DNA of 64,000 bases from Vicinamibacteria bacterium (GCA_025994075.1 JAMQGV010000021.1:1-64000), one strand, 5' to 3'. Shown: positions 42,760 to 54,789, counted from the stretch's first letter. Notes: generated by a model from the letters alone, not told the origin. A program made the numbers and translations.

Positions 42760-43739
42760 CAAGCCTCCTCGCGCGCGAGCGCGGTCTCGATGTGGCGGCG
42801 GGCGAGGGCGGCGTCGCCCATCTCCCGCCGCAGGCGCGACTCCAGCGCGCCGATCGGGAGCAGGTTCTGGGGCGCGCGCGGGTCGCGCGTGCGCGAGGGC
42901 GCGAAGCCGGGCAGCCGGCGCGCGGTGCCGTCGGCGAGCCTCTTCGCCTCCTCGAGCCCCACCGTCTCCGCGACCTCGAGCCGCACGATGCCGGCGAGGT
43001 CGAAGTCGGCCGGGCCGCGCGGCGCGAGCCGCAGGAACCAGGTGTAGCGGCGGAAGCGGTCGCCCTCGATGCCGATCAGCGGCGTGCGGGTGCCGGGAGC
43101 CAGCGCGGCCAGCGTCGGCAGCGGCACGCCGTGGCGCTCGAACAGCCGCTTGACGTAGCCGACCGCGGCGCCGCGCGCGTCGCGGAAGCGCAGCGGGCCG
43201 TCGGCGACGACGAGCGTGCCAGGCGTCCGCGACTGCTCCTGGCCCAGCGTCTCCTCGGCCAGCCTCATCTCCTCCTGCAGCCGCCGCACCGGCGCCTCGG
43301 GATCGTCGTCGACGGTGCTGACGGGCACGTAGGCGGCCCCGGAGTCGAGCACGAACGGCTCGGGCAGCGAGGCGCCGCCGCCGAGTGCCAGCACCCGCCC
43401 CGCGCGCAACGCGCCCCAGGCCGCGCGTTCGCCTTCGACGACGACGGCGCCGACCGCGTAGGCACCGAACGCCCCCGGGATCACCCGCTCGCCTTCGCGG
43501 GCGAGCACCCGCGCCTCGATCCGCCGTACGCCGTCGACGAACACGATCCGCGCAGGCTCCGCGGCGGCCGGACCGGGCGGCAGCGGCGCCCAGTCGGAGG
43601 CGGGGCGCTCGACCTCGGCGTCGACGGTCGCGGGCGCGGTCCCGGCCGGGTCCGACAGGGGCAGCTCGGACCCGTACTCGGCGGCCCACGGGTCGAGCCG
43701 GAAGCGGAGGCGGGAGGGCGAGGCGGAAGGCGCCGTCAT
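42759..43739 (-). CDS. nurA: NurA-domain nuclease
   Basis: 326 aa. NurA is a 5'-3' nuclease that works inside a HerA ring. The first active-site Asp lies in FVDGVRRIEARV (D69). A second acidic motif, LIGIEGDRFRRYTWFLRL, is at about 232-249, followed by a C-terminal Arg/Glu helix region ending ALAREEA. ATG at 43739; a few bases upstream begins the divergent RDD gene. First gene of the nurA-herA-sbcD-sbcC-rlu-DUF481 operon. Identification rests on the Asp motif plus the herA overlap, so it is slightly less certain than its neighbours. Confidence 0.82.
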   Translation of the reverse strand: MTAPSASPSRLRFRLDPWAAEYGSELPLSDPAGTAPATVDAEVERPASDWAPLPPGPAAAEPARIVFVDGVRRIEARVLAREGERVIPGAFGAYAVGAVVVEGERAAWGALRAGRVLALGGGASLPEPFVLDSGAAYVPVSTVDDDPEAPVRRLQEEMRLAEETLGQEQSRTPGTLVVADGPLRFRDARGAAVGYVKRLFERHGVPLPTLAALAPGTRTPLIGIEGDRFRRYTWFLRLAPRGPADFDLAGIVRLEVAETVGLEEAKRLADGTARRLPGFAPSRTRDPRAPQNLLPIGALESRLRREMGDAALARRHIETALAREEA

Positions 43740-43811
43740 CGAGAGCGGGTTAGGATGCCACGCCCCCGGGCCGCACGGGGCCCGCGAGGGGTTGGAAAGC
43801 GCGGAGGCGCG

Positions 43812-45338
43812 ATGAACGACGGGACCGTCCGCGAGGCCGGCTACCTCTCCGAGGAGAGCCAGCGCACGTTCACGATCGTCGCCGGGGTGCTGGGCGGCCT
43901 CTTCTTCATCCTCCAGTTCGCCGTCCCGATCGCCGCCATGTTCCTGCTGATGCCGCGCATGATGAGCGGCGGCTTCGCGACCCTCGAGCTCGAAGGTGCC
44001 GCCCTGCACCGCGGCGCGCTGCACGTGGTCGAGCAGACGCGCACGTTCGACGGCGAGACGAACGCGGTGCGGACGCGGCTGGTGCGGCTGGGAGCCGAGG
44101 GCATCGAAGAAGTCGCGGACCTCGGGAGCTCGAGCCCGAAGCTCGTCTCCGACGGCGAACGGCTGTGGCTCGTCGCGTCCGACCGCGTGGCGGTCCTCGA
44201 GGGCGGCCGCGCGACGGAGCTGGACGCGGGCGAGCCGCGCGGGGACCTTTCGGCTCCGTTCCTGCTCGGCGGCCGCCCGGCAGCGCTGGAGCGCCGGCCC
44301 GAGGGCGTGCGGCTGATCGCCTGGGACGGGGGCTGGGTCGTCCGCGCCGAGGTGCCCGATCTGACGGAGCCGTGCTGTGCCCAACTGGTCGCGCTGGGCG
44401 AGGCCATCACCGCGTTCCGCACCGAGGGCCAGACCCTCTACGCGCGCCCGCTCGGCGATCCCGGCGCGAGCTGGGCCGTGGTCGCCTCGCGGCCGCGCCA
44501 CTGGCGCGCGTTCGCATGGCAGGGTCGACCCGCCGTCGTGCTGAGCGACGAGCAGGGTGCGCTGAACCTCGTCACCCCGGACCCGGCCGACGCCTCGCGT
44601 TGGCGGGCGACCCCGCTGGGCGGCGGGGCCCGCATGGTTTCTTCCCTCACCGCGGCCAGCGACGGCGACGGCGTCCTGGTGGCGCACTCGACCTGGCCGG
44701 GCTCGGTGCGCGTCCGGCACTGGGACGGGGCCCGCCTCGGCGAGGAGAGCCGCTTCGGCCAGAGCTCGCCTTTCCCCACCGGGATGATGGCCGTGATGTG
44801 GATGCCTCACCTGTTCGCGCCGGCGCTGAGCGTGCTGCTGGCGGTGATCCTCTCGTGGCTGATGCGTCAGCACCGGGTCGGCGTCCACGTGCACGAGGGG
44901 CAGCAGGCCGAACACGCGTCGCTGACCCGCCGCGCGCTGTCGCAGGTCGTCGACGGGGCGCTGGCGATCGCGCCGGTCGCGTGGCTGATGTCGCGCTTCT
45001 TCTTCGCGCTGGACCCCGAAGAGATGTTCGGCGACGGCGGGCCGTTCCGCGTCTTCGCCGCCTTCGGTCTGGCTCTGGCCTGGAGCTTCGTGGTGTTCGC
45101 CGCGTTCGCCGTGGGCGAGGGGCTGTGGGGCCTGACGCCCGGCAAGTGGCTGCTCGGGATTCGCGTCGTCGGCACCGACCTGCGGCCGTGCGGCATCGGG
45201 CGGGCGCTCGTCCGCAACCTGCTGAAGCTGGTCGACGGCTTCTTCAACTTCCTGATCGGCATCCTGATGGTCGCCTTCACCCGCGACTGGCAGCGGCTGG
45301 GCGACCTGGCCGCGCGCACCATCGTGGTCCGGCGCTAG
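43812..45338 (+). CDS. RDD-family membrane protein with beta-propeller-like domain
   Basis: 508 aa. ATG at 43812 with GGAGG 6 bp upstream. A transmembrane helix (about 22-47) precedes a beta-rich repeat domain (about 55-310, ALHRGALHVVEQ, ERLWLVASDRV, GWVVRAEVPD), probably a propeller outside the cytoplasm. A second helix lies at about 325-350, then a C-terminal RDD domain (about 375-508) with GLTPGKWLLGIRVVG and the typical LVRNLLKLVD and QRLGDLAARTIVV ends. RDD proteins are suspected transporters, including Na+/H+ exchange. The propeller-RDD fusion is unusual. Diverges from nurA. Confidence 0.85.
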   Translation: MNDGTVREAGYLSEESQRTFTIVAGVLGGLFFILQFAVPIAAMFLLMPRMMSGGFATLELEGAALHRGALHVVEQTRTFDGETNAVRTRLVRLGAEGIEEVADLGSSSPKLVSDGERLWLVASDRVAVLEGGRATELDAGEPRGDLSAPFLLGGRPAALERRPEGVRLIAWDGGWVVRAEVPDLTEPCCAQLVALGEAITAFRTEGQTLYARPLGDPGASWAVVASRPRHWRAFAWQGRPAVVLSDEQGALNLVTPDPADASRWRATPLGGGARMVSSLTAASDGDGVLVAHSTWPGSVRVRHWDGARLGEESRFGQSSPFPTGMMAVMWMPHLFAPALSVLLAVILSWLMRQHRVGVHVHEGQQAEHASLTRRALSQVVDGALAIAPVAWLMSRFFFALDPEEMFGDGGPFRVFAAFGLALAWSFVVFAAFAVGEGLWGLTPGKWLLGIRVVGTDLRPCGIGRALVRNLLKLVDGFFNFLIGILMVAFTRDWQRLGDLAARTIVVRR

Positions 45339-45353
45339 AGCGGGAGGCTCGCC

Positions 45354-46184
45354 GTGGCCATCCGGCTGCTCGCGCTCGACATCGACGGCACCCTGCTGCG
45401 CGGCGACAAGAGCATCTCGGCCCGCACGCTGGAAGCGCTGGCCGCGGCCGCGGCCCGCGGCGTCCGGCTGGTGCTGGTGACCGGCCGCCGGCTGCCCGGG
45501 GCGCGCAAGGTGACCCGCGCTCTCGGAGACGGGGTGCCGCTCGTGCTGCACAACGGGGCGCTGATCGTGGTCGACGGCGAGGTGCTGCGCTGCCGGCCGC
45601 TGGCCCGTGACACGGCCCGCGCGGCGATCCGGCTGGGCCGCCAGGCCGGCGCCCACCCGGTGCTGCACTGCGGCCTGCGCGGCGAGGGGCGCCTCGTCGT
45701 CGACGCGGCGGTCGACCCCGCCAACACCCTGCTCGCGTACTACCTGGGCCGCTCCCGCGAGGACCTCGTCGTCGTCGACGACCTGCTCGCGTGGCTGGAC
45801 GAGGACCCGATCCAGGTCATGTTCGGCGGCCGGCTCGCCGAGATGGAGACGCTGGTTCCGCTGATGACGGACGGTCTCGGCGGCGCGGTGCATCTCGAGC
45901 GCACCGTGTATCCCCACGAGGGGGTCGGCATCCTGGACGTGATGACGCCCGGCGTGAACAAGGGCGAGGCGCTGGCCCTGCTGCAGGCGCGCTGGGGCTA
46001 CACGGCGGCCGAGACGATGGCGATCGGCGACAACTGGAACGACCGCGAGATGCTGCTGCAGGCCGGCATCGGCTACGTGATGGGCAACGCCGACCCGGCG
46101 ATGCACCGCCTGGGCCTGCCGGTGCTGCCCAGCAACGAAGAAGACGGCGTGGCGGTCGCCATCGACCGCCACGTGCTCGGCTGA
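45354..46184 (+). CDS. Cof-type HAD-IIB phosphatase
   Basis: 276 aa, usual size. HAD motif I ALDIDGTLL with catalytic Asp 9 and 11; motif II VLVTGRRL (about 40-47); motif III lysine in VNKGEAL (about 200-206); motif IV GDNWNDREML (about 224-233). It acts on small phosphorylated compounds such as sugar phosphates or flavin precursors; the substrate cannot be read. GTG start, 15 bp after the RDD gene. Confidence 0.93.
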   Translation: MAIRLLALDIDGTLLRGDKSISARTLEALAAAAARGVRLVLVTGRRLPGARKVTRALGDGVPLVLHNGALIVVDGEVLRCRPLARDTARAAIRLGRQAGAHPVLHCGLRGEGRLVVDAAVDPANTLLAYYLGRSREDLVVVDDLLAWLDEDPIQVMFGGRLAEMETLVPLMTDGLGGAVHLERTVYPHEGVGILDVMTPGVNKGEALALLQARWGYTAAETMAIGDNWNDREMLLQAGIGYVMGNADPAMHRLGLPVLPSNEEDGVAVAIDRHVLG

Positions 46185-46212
46185 CCCCGCGCTCCGGTTT
46201 CGGTTGCCGTGG

Positions 46213-47040
46213 TCAGCGCGGACCGTCCGCGCCGGCGCGAGGCACGCGCTCGAGGAGCGTCACGAGATCGGCCGTGAACCGCGCCGGGTTCTCCCAGTGG
46301 GGGGCGTGGCCGACGCCCTCGTGGACGACGAGCCGCGCCGAGGGCAACGCCGCCATCAGCCGGTCCTGCCGCTCGCGGGGCGCGTAGGCGTCCTGGTCAC
46401 CCCACACGACGAGGCTCGGCGCGGTGACCCGCCGCAGGCCGGCGCTGAAATCAGGCGTCCCGATCAGGGCCGTGAAGGCCTGGCGCCACACGTGGGCTGG
46501 CACCTTCAGCGTCTCGGCGACCACGGCGGCGAGGTGCCCGGCGTCCATCGGGCTCGCCAGCGAGCTGCGCTGCCACTCGCGGGCGAAGTCCGCGGCGATC
46601 GGGTCGGTGAGGGCCAGGATCGTCGACTGGACGAGCTCCGTGACGCCCGGGTCGCGGAAGAGCGTCTCGAAGGCGCCGACCAGCGCCAGGGCGGCCACGC
46701 GGTCGGGGTGGTCGACGGCGAACCGCTGCGCGACCAGCGATCCCATCGAGTGCCCGACCAGGACCACCCGCGGCACCTGCAGCGCGTCGAGGAACGCCCG
46801 CACGTCGCCGGCCATGTCGGCCAGCTCGTAGCCCTCGGCGGGCCGGCTGGAGTCGCCGTGGCCCCGCGCCGACAGCGCGAACGCCCGCACGTGCGTCGGC
46901 AGCAGCGGCAGCACGTGCTCGAACGACCGCCAGGAGTCGGTGATGCCGTGCAGGAACACCACGGGCAGCCCGTCCGCCGGCCCGCGCTCGACGTACTCCA
47001 TCCGCACGCCCGTCGTCAGCGGGACGAACTTCTTCTCCAC
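46213..47040 (-). CDS. Alpha/beta-hydrolase
   Basis: 275 aa. GTG start at 47040 chosen because GGAGG lies 4 bp upstream and the family begins near this point. Oxyanion loop HG at 31-32, nucleophile elbow GHSMG (Ser 98), acid in VWGDQDAYAP (about 220) and catalytic His in GVGHAPHWENP (about 249). It resembles epoxide hydrolase, C-C hydrolase or pimeloyl-ester (BioH-like) enzymes; substrate unknown. Converges with the HAD gene, 28-bp gap. Confidence 0.92.
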   Translation of the reverse strand: MEKKFVPLTTGVRMEYVERGPADGLPVVFLHGITDSWRSFEHVLPLLPTHVRAFALSARGHGDSSRPAEGYELADMAGDVRAFLDALQVPRVVLVGHSMGSLVAQRFAVDHPDRVAALALVGAFETLFRDPGVTELVQSTILALTDPIAADFAREWQRSSLASPMDAGHLAAVVAETLKVPAHVWRQAFTALIGTPDFSAGLRRVTAPSLVVWGDQDAYAPRERQDRLMAALPSARLVVHEGVGHAPHWENPARFTADLVTLLERVPRAGADGPR

Positions 47041-47074
47041 GAAACCTCCGTCACGCCAAACGCGGGCGCCGCCA

Positions 47075-49555
<2,481 letters not shown>

Positions 49556-49644
49556 GTGCCCTCCCGCTGGCTCACGATACGCGACCGGCGCGCCCGAGGT
49601 TCGCGAACTTCGCTGCGTCCAAGTTCATGTAGCTTTGGGACCGG

Positions 49645-50265
49645 ATGAGTGCCCCGCTCCCCCGCAGCCGGATCATGTCCTCGACGGTCATGCACTGGGT
49701 GGGCCGCTTCTTCTTCTGGCTCGGCGGCTGGAAGGTGGTCGGCCGCAGGCCCGAGGTCGCGAAGTACGTCGTGATCGCCGCGCCGCACACCACGAACTGG
49801 GACGGCCTCTGGTTCTTCGCGGCCGGCTGCATCCTGCGCATGGAAGTGTGCTTCCTCGGCAAGCACTCGCTGTTCGTGGGACCGCTGGGCTGGCTGCTGC
49901 GCGGCATGGGTGGCATCCCGCTCGACCGCAGCCGCCGCCAGAACACGGTGAGCCAGGCGGTCGACTGGTTCCGTCGCGCCGACCGGCTGTGCTTCGGCGT
50001 CGCCCCGGAGGGCACGCGGAAGTGGACGCCGGGCTGGAAAACCGGCTTCTACCACGTGGCGCGCGAGGCGGGCGTGCCGATCTACCTCTCCTACGCCGAC
50101 TACGCGAAGAAGGAGGCCGGGCTGCTTCCCGAGCCGCTGCACCCGAGCGGCGACCTCGAGGCCGACTTCGCCCGGTTGCGGGCGATCTACGAGCCGATCG
50201 TCGCCGGCCGGCCGGAGAACAAGGGCCCGATCGTGCCGCTGACCCCGGCCGCCCCGCGCGACTGA
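49645..50265 (+). CDS. 1-acyl-glycerol-3-phosphate acyltransferase-like protein
   Basis: 206 aa. PlsC-type acyltransferase with the catalytic HTTNWD (HX4D, about 48-53), glycine block MGGIPLDRS (about 92-100) and EGTRK (about 121-125). There is one weak hydrophobic patch near the N-terminus. It transfers acyl groups to a lipid or lysolipid; close relatives are often annotated glycerol acyltransferase. Faces the ADOP gene divergently; ends 4 bp before the DEAD-box gene on the other strand. Confidence 0.9.
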   Translation: MSAPLPRSRIMSSTVMHWVGRFFFWLGGWKVVGRRPEVAKYVVIAAPHTTNWDGLWFFAAGCILRMEVCFLGKHSLFVGPLGWLLRGMGGIPLDRSRRQNTVSQAVDWFRRADRLCFGVAPEGTRKWTPGWKTGFYHVAREAGVPIYLSYADYAKKEAGLLPEPLHPSGDLEADFARLRAIYEPIVAGRPENKGPIVPLTPAAPRD

Positions 50266-50269
50266 GCTC

Positions 50270-52132
50270 TCAGCCCCGCTTCGGGCGATAGCGGCTGGCG
50301 GTCACCGCGCGGCCGCGGATCGACTTGCCCTTGATCGCCTCGAGCACGCGCTCCGCTTCCGCCTCGCGGACCTCGACCAGCGAGAAGCGGTCGGTGATCT
50401 CGATCGCGCCCAGCGCGCGGCCGGTCACGCCGGCCTCGCCCGTGATGGCGCCGACCAGGTCGCCGGGGCCGACCTTGTGCAGCCTCCCCACCGAGATGTA
50501 GAGCGGCACGAAGTCGGCCTCGCCCCGGCGCGGGCGCGCCTCGCGCGGCGCGCGGGCCTCGCCCGGCGCAGCCTCCCGCTCCGCGCGCTCGAACCGCGGC
50601 TTGCGCGGCGGCAGCTCGGCAGTTCCGGCGGCCGCCCGCTCGCGCGACGGTCGCGCGTCGTCGTCGGCCGCAGGCGGCGCGAAGCGGCGGCGCCGGTCGT
50701 CGCCGTCGAAGCGCTTCTTGTCCGGGCGCTCGCCGCGATCGAACTTCTCGAAACGTCCTCTCTTCTCGTGGACCGGGCGCTCGCGGACCTCGGGGATCTC
50801 GGCCTCCTCGCCGCCGCGCTCGGTGTTCTCGCGCAGCAGGGCGACCGCGGCGGCCGCCACGTCCATCACGTCGAACTCCTCGGCGAGGCTCGCGACCACG
50901 CCGCGCGCGTCCGCGCCCTTGCCCGCCAGCAGCGCTTCGCGCAGCGAGGCGCGGGTCAGCTCCAGCCGCCGCGCCCGCAGGTCGGCGACCGTCGGCACCG
51001 GCAGCAGTTCGAGCCGCCGCCCGGTCAGCCGTTCGACGTTCTTGAGCAGCGCCCGCTCGCGCGGCTCGCACAGCGAGATGGCGACGCCCTCGCGGCCGGC
51101 GCGGCCGGTGCGTCCGATGCGGTGCACGTAGACCTCGGCCGAGCTCGGCACGTCGTAGTTGACGACGTGGGAGAGGTGGCCGATGTCGAGGCCGCGGGCG
51201 GCGACGTCGGTCGCCAGCAGCAGCTCGACCGTGCCCTCGCGGAAGCGGCGCATGACGCGGTCGCGCTGCGCCTGCGACAGCCCGCCGTGCAGCGACTCGG
51301 CCCGGTAGCCGCGGCCGGCCAGCGCCTCGTTCAGGCTGTCGACCTCGTGGCGGGTGCGGCAGAAGACGAGCGCGGACTGCGGGCCCTCGATGTCGAGCAC
51401 GCGGGCCAGCGCGTCGAGCTTGTGGGCGCGCGGAACGACGTAGGCAACCTGCCGCACCTTGGGCAGCTCGCCCTTCTGCGTCTTCTCCTCCGCGAGGTGC
51501 AGCTTGACGGGGTCCTTCAGGTGGCCGCGGGCGAGGGCCGCGATCCGCGGCGGCAGCGTCGCCGAGAACAGCGCGGTCTGGCGCTCGGCCGGCAGCTCCT
51601 GCAGGATCGCCTCCAGGTCCTCCGCGAAGCCCATGTCGAGCATCTCGTCGGCCTCGTCGAGCACCACGGCCTTGACGGTCGCGAGCGACAGCGTCTCGCG
51701 GCCGAGGTGGTCGAGCGCGCGCCCCGGCGTCGCCACCACGACGTCGACCCCGCGCTCGAGGGCGCGGAACTGCAGCGACAGCGCCTGGCCGCCGTAGATC
51801 GGCAGCACGCGCACGCCGAAGCCGCGCCCGTAGCGGTGCATCGCCTGCGCCACCTGCATCGCCAGCTCGCGGGTCGGCACCAGCACCAGGATCGCGGGGT
51901 GCCTGCCGCGGCCGTCTTCGCCGAAGGACCGCTGCAACAGCGGCAGCGCGAAGGCCGCCGTCTTGCCGGTGCCGGTCGCGGCCTGGCCCAGCACGTCGCG
52001 ACCCTCGAGCAGCGGCGGGATGGCGGCCTTCTGGATCGGCGTGGGTTCCTCGTAGCCCAGTTCCTCCAGCACGGTGACGAGGCGCGGGGCGAGCCCGAGG
52101 TCGGCGAAAGCGGACGGCGCGGGGGTCTTCAC
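50270..52132 (-). CDS. DEAD-box ATP-dependent RNA helicase (DeaD/CsdA-like)
   Basis: 620 aa, GTG start. Q-motif (about 9-34), motif I AATGTGKT (51-58), PTREL (86-90), DEAD (159-162), SAT (about 191-193), and motif VI HRIGRTGRAGR (about 337-347). After the helicase core comes a charged linker, rich in Arg/Glu/Lys, and a C-terminal DbpA-type RNA-binding domain (about 540-618, FVPLYISVGRLHKVGPGDLVGAI...). Such proteins remodel rRNA or mRNA, often at low temperature. Confidence 0.95.
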   Translation of the reverse strand: MKTPAPSAFADLGLAPRLVTVLEELGYEEPTPIQKAAIPPLLEGRDVLGQAATGTGKTAAFALPLLQRSFGEDGRGRHPAILVLVPTRELAMQVAQAMHRYGRGFGVRVLPIYGGQALSLQFRALERGVDVVVATPGRALDHLGRETLSLATVKAVVLDEADEMLDMGFAEDLEAILQELPAERQTALFSATLPPRIAALARGHLKDPVKLHLAEEKTQKGELPKVRQVAYVVPRAHKLDALARVLDIEGPQSALVFCRTRHEVDSLNEALAGRGYRAESLHGGLSQAQRDRVMRRFREGTVELLLATDVAARGLDIGHLSHVVNYDVPSSAEVYVHRIGRTGRAGREGVAISLCEPRERALLKNVERLTGRRLELLPVPTVADLRARRLELTRASLREALLAGKGADARGVVASLAEEFDVMDVAAAAVALLRENTERGGEEAEIPEVRERPVHEKRGRFEKFDRGERPDKKRFDGDDRRRRFAPPAADDDARPSRERAAAGTAELPPRKPRFERAEREAAPGEARAPREARPRRGEADFVPLYISVGRLHKVGPGDLVGAITGEAGVTGRALGAIEITDRFSLVEVREAEAERVLEAIKGKSIRGRAVTASRYRPKRG

Positions 52133-52139
52133 ACGCGAG

Positions 52140-52145
52140 AGCTTA
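52140..52145 (-). promoter_or_regulatory. -10-like TAAGCT next to the DEAD-box start
   Basis: TAAGCT on the minus strand lies 7 bp before the GTG at 52132, with no ribosome-binding site, giving a leaderless transcript if used. Confidence 0.35.
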
Positions 52146-52169
52146 CGCCCCCGCGCGTCCGCCGCGGAC

Positions 52170-52199
52170 TTGGCGCGACCGGGCGGGCCGCGATAAATT
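52170..52199 (+). promoter_or_regulatory. Promoter of the aldehyde dehydrogenase gene, TTGGCG-18-TAAATT
   Basis: TTGGCG at 52170-52175 and TAAATT at 52194-52199, 77 bp before the ATG at 52276. It is the only AT-rich spot in this divergent gap. Confidence 0.45.
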
Positions 52200-52275
52200 G
52201 AGCGTCTCCGGGGACTCCTGCTCCCCTCCCGCCGGGCCCGCGACGCTGGCCCGCCCCATCCGAAGGAAGAACGAC

Positions 52276-53817
52276 ATGAGTGCCAACGCCCGCACCGCCG
52301 CCCTGCTCGAGAAGCTCCGCATCCAGGACGTCAACCCGGGGGCCTGCTGGGGCCCGGACGGCTGGATCGACGACCCGGCGGGCGAGGTGTTCCCCTCCTT
52401 CAACCCGACGACGGGCGAGCGCATCGCCTCCGTTCGGCTGGTCACCGACGCCACCTACGAGACGGTGATGGCGAAGGCCTGCGAGGCGTTCACGACCTGG
52501 CGCATGGTGCCGGGCCCGAAGCGCGGCGAAGTCGTGCGCGACCTCGGCCAGGCGCTGCGCGAGATGAAGGAGCCGCTGGGCGACCTCGTCTCGCTGGAGA
52601 TGGGCAAGATCCGGGCGGAAGGCCACGGCGAAGTGCAGGAGATGATCGACATCTGCGACTTCGCGGTCGGCCTCTCGCGCCAGCTCTACGGCCTGACCAT
52701 GACCTCCGAGCGTCCCGCCCACCGGATGATGGAGCAGTGGCACCCGCTGGGGGTGGTCGGCGTGATCACCGCCTTCAACTTCCCCGTCGCCGTCTGGTCG
52801 TGGAACACGGCGCTGGCGGCGGTCTGCGGCGATCCCGTCGTCTGGAAGCCGGCCGGCCCGACCCCGCTGTGCGGGATCGCGGTCCAGCACATCGCGAACA
52901 AGGTGATGGCCGACCACGGCCTGTCGGGCGTGTTCACCCTGGTCCAGGGCCACGGCCGCGCGATCGGCGAGAAAATGCTGAACGACCCGCGGATGCCGCT
53001 CGTCTCGTTCACCGGTTCGACCAGCGTCGGCAAGCGGGTCGCGGCCCAGGTCGCGCAGCGCTTCGGCCGCACCATCCTCGAGCTCGGCGGCAACAACGCG
53101 ATCGTCGTCACCGAGGACGCCAACCTCGACCTGGCGACCCGCGCGATCCTGTTCGGCGCGGTCGGCACGGCCGGCCAGCGCTGCACCTCGACCCGCCGCA
53201 TCATCGTCCACAAGAAGGTGGCCGCCGAGCTGACGCAGCGCCTGGTCAAGGCCTACGGCCAGGTCCGCATCGGCGACCCGCTCGACGCCGCCACGCTGAT
53301 GGGCCCGCTGGTGGTGCCGGAGGCGCTCGACGACATGTTCAAGGCCCTCGACGCGGCCAAGGCCCAGGGTGGCGAGATCCTGTGCGGCGGCAGGCGCCGG
53401 CCCGACATCGGCCCCCAGTTCGTGGAGCCGACGATCGTGAAGATGCCGTCGCAGACCGCGATCGTGAAGGAGGAGACGTTCGCGCCGATCCTGTACGTCC
53501 TCGAGTACGAGGACTTCCAGGAGGCGCTGGCGATCCACAACGGCGTGCCGCAGGGCCTGTCGTCGGCGATCTTCACCGAGAGCATGCGCAAGGCCGAGGA
53601 GTTCGTCTCGCCCAAGGGCTCGGACTGCGGCATCGCCAACGTCAACATCGGCACCTCCGGCGCCGAGATCGGCGGCGCGTTCGGCGGCGAGAAGGAGACG
53701 GGCGGCGGCCGCGAGTCGGGCTCCGACTCGTGGAAGATCTACATGCGGCGCCAGACCAACACGATGAACTGGTCGACGAACCTGCCCCTCGCCCAGGGCA
53801 TCCACTTCGGCGACTAG
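52276..53817 (+). CDS. Aldehyde dehydrogenase, ALDH7/antiquitin type (2-aminoadipate semialdehyde dehydrogenase)
   Basis: 513 aa. NAD-dependent oxidation of L-2-aminoadipate 6-semialdehyde (in equilibrium with piperideine-6-carboxylate) in lysine breakdown is the known role of the family. Seen are FNFPVAVWSWN, FTGSTSVGKRV, ILELGGNNAIVV (general-base Glu near 269) and GTAGQRCTSTRR with the catalytic Cys 303. The start ATG follows GAAGGAAGA. There are no lysine-degradation neighbours, so substrate is by family only. Confidence 0.92.
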   Translation: MSANARTAALLEKLRIQDVNPGACWGPDGWIDDPAGEVFPSFNPTTGERIASVRLVTDATYETVMAKACEAFTTWRMVPGPKRGEVVRDLGQALREMKEPLGDLVSLEMGKIRAEGHGEVQEMIDICDFAVGLSRQLYGLTMTSERPAHRMMEQWHPLGVVGVITAFNFPVAVWSWNTALAAVCGDPVVWKPAGPTPLCGIAVQHIANKVMADHGLSGVFTLVQGHGRAIGEKMLNDPRMPLVSFTGSTSVGKRVAAQVAQRFGRTILELGGNNAIVVTEDANLDLATRAILFGAVGTAGQRCTSTRRIIVHKKVAAELTQRLVKAYGQVRIGDPLDAATLMGPLVVPEALDDMFKALDAAKAQGGEILCGGRRRPDIGPQFVEPTIVKMPSQTAIVKEETFAPILYVLEYEDFQEALAIHNGVPQGLSSAIFTESMRKAEEFVSPKGSDCGIANVNIGTSGAEIGGAFGGEKETGGGRESGSDSWKIYMRRQTNTMNWSTNLPLAQGIHFGD

Positions 53818-53823
53818 CGAGCG

Positions 53824-54788
53824 CTAGCGCGGTTCCGGGGGCCCGGGTTTCACGACCCGGGCCTCGCCGCCCCGGATCTCCAGCACCTCGAGCGGGCCGC
53901 CGTAGGCCTTCGCGAGGCCGACGTCGATCCGCCACACCTTCCCTTCGCACGCGGGCGAGATGCCCCCCTCCTGCACCGTGTGGCCCACGACCATGCGCTG
54001 CGCCCCGAGCCGCTTCAGCGTCACCTCGAGGAGCGCGCAATCGCCTGCGTCGACCTCGTCCGAGTAGTGCCGGCTCCAGACCGGTCCGTCGGCCGGGAGC
54101 AGCAGCGGCGGCGGGCACTCCTGCTCCTTGCGCAGCCAGCGGCGGGTCTCCTCGTTGAGCCGCTCGAGCCCGTACTCCGCGACGTGGGGCAGCACGCCGC
54201 CGTGGGCGAACACGGTGTCGCCGACGATCGCCACGACGTTGCGCTGCGCGAGGCGCAGCGCAACCGGGCCGCCCGGGCGCATCGCCCGGATGCGGGCGGC
54301 CACGCCCTCGACGACCTGCTGCGGCGTCGCCGCGGCGGGGTCGGGCGGCGGGGCCTCGAGGAAGTCGGTGTAGCCCTCGACCGTGACGTAGCGCATGTCG
54401 AGCCGGGCGTTCATCAGCTCGTGGTTGCCGTTCAGGACGTGCACGGCGCCGCCCGCCGCGCGCGCCTGCTCGCGCAGCGACTCGAACAGGTCGAGGATCT
54501 CGGGCTCGTCGCCGCCGCGGTCGAGCTGGTCGCCCGTCTGGACCACGACCAGCTCGCCGCCGATCCAGCGGTCGGCCTCGTCGATCGCCCCCGCCAGCCG
54601 CAGCGCGGCGCGGGTCCGGGCGAGGTCGCCGTGCAGGTCGCCGATCGCCACGAGACGCGCTGCGGGCGGGAACCGGGTGGGCAACCCGGCTTCCCCGGGC
54701 GCGCCGGCGCCCTGGGCCCGCGCCGGCAGGGCTGCGGCCGGGCCCAGGCACCAGAGCAGCGCGGCGACAGCCGCGCGGCGGCCCATCA

Positions 54789-54789
<1 letters not shown>
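53824..54789 (-). CDS. Secreted metallophosphatase (Shewanella-like phosphatase type)
   Basis: 321 aa. Signal peptide (about 5-26). Calcineurin-like motifs: GDLHGD (about 50-55), GDQLDRGGDEPE (about 86-97), NGNHELMN (about 119-126), AHGGVLPHV (about 197-205) and GHTVQEGG (about 267-274). It removes phosphate from proteins or small molecules outside the cytoplasm. The ATG shares a base with the stop of the amidohydrolase gene (TGATG), so both are exported products of one operon. Confidence 0.9.

Noticed and set aside
41083-43739. Sir2-HerA or DUF4297-HerA defence system
   Set aside because: The HerA partner has the NurA Asp motif and not a Sir2 or DUF4297 domain, and SbcCD are coupled to it.
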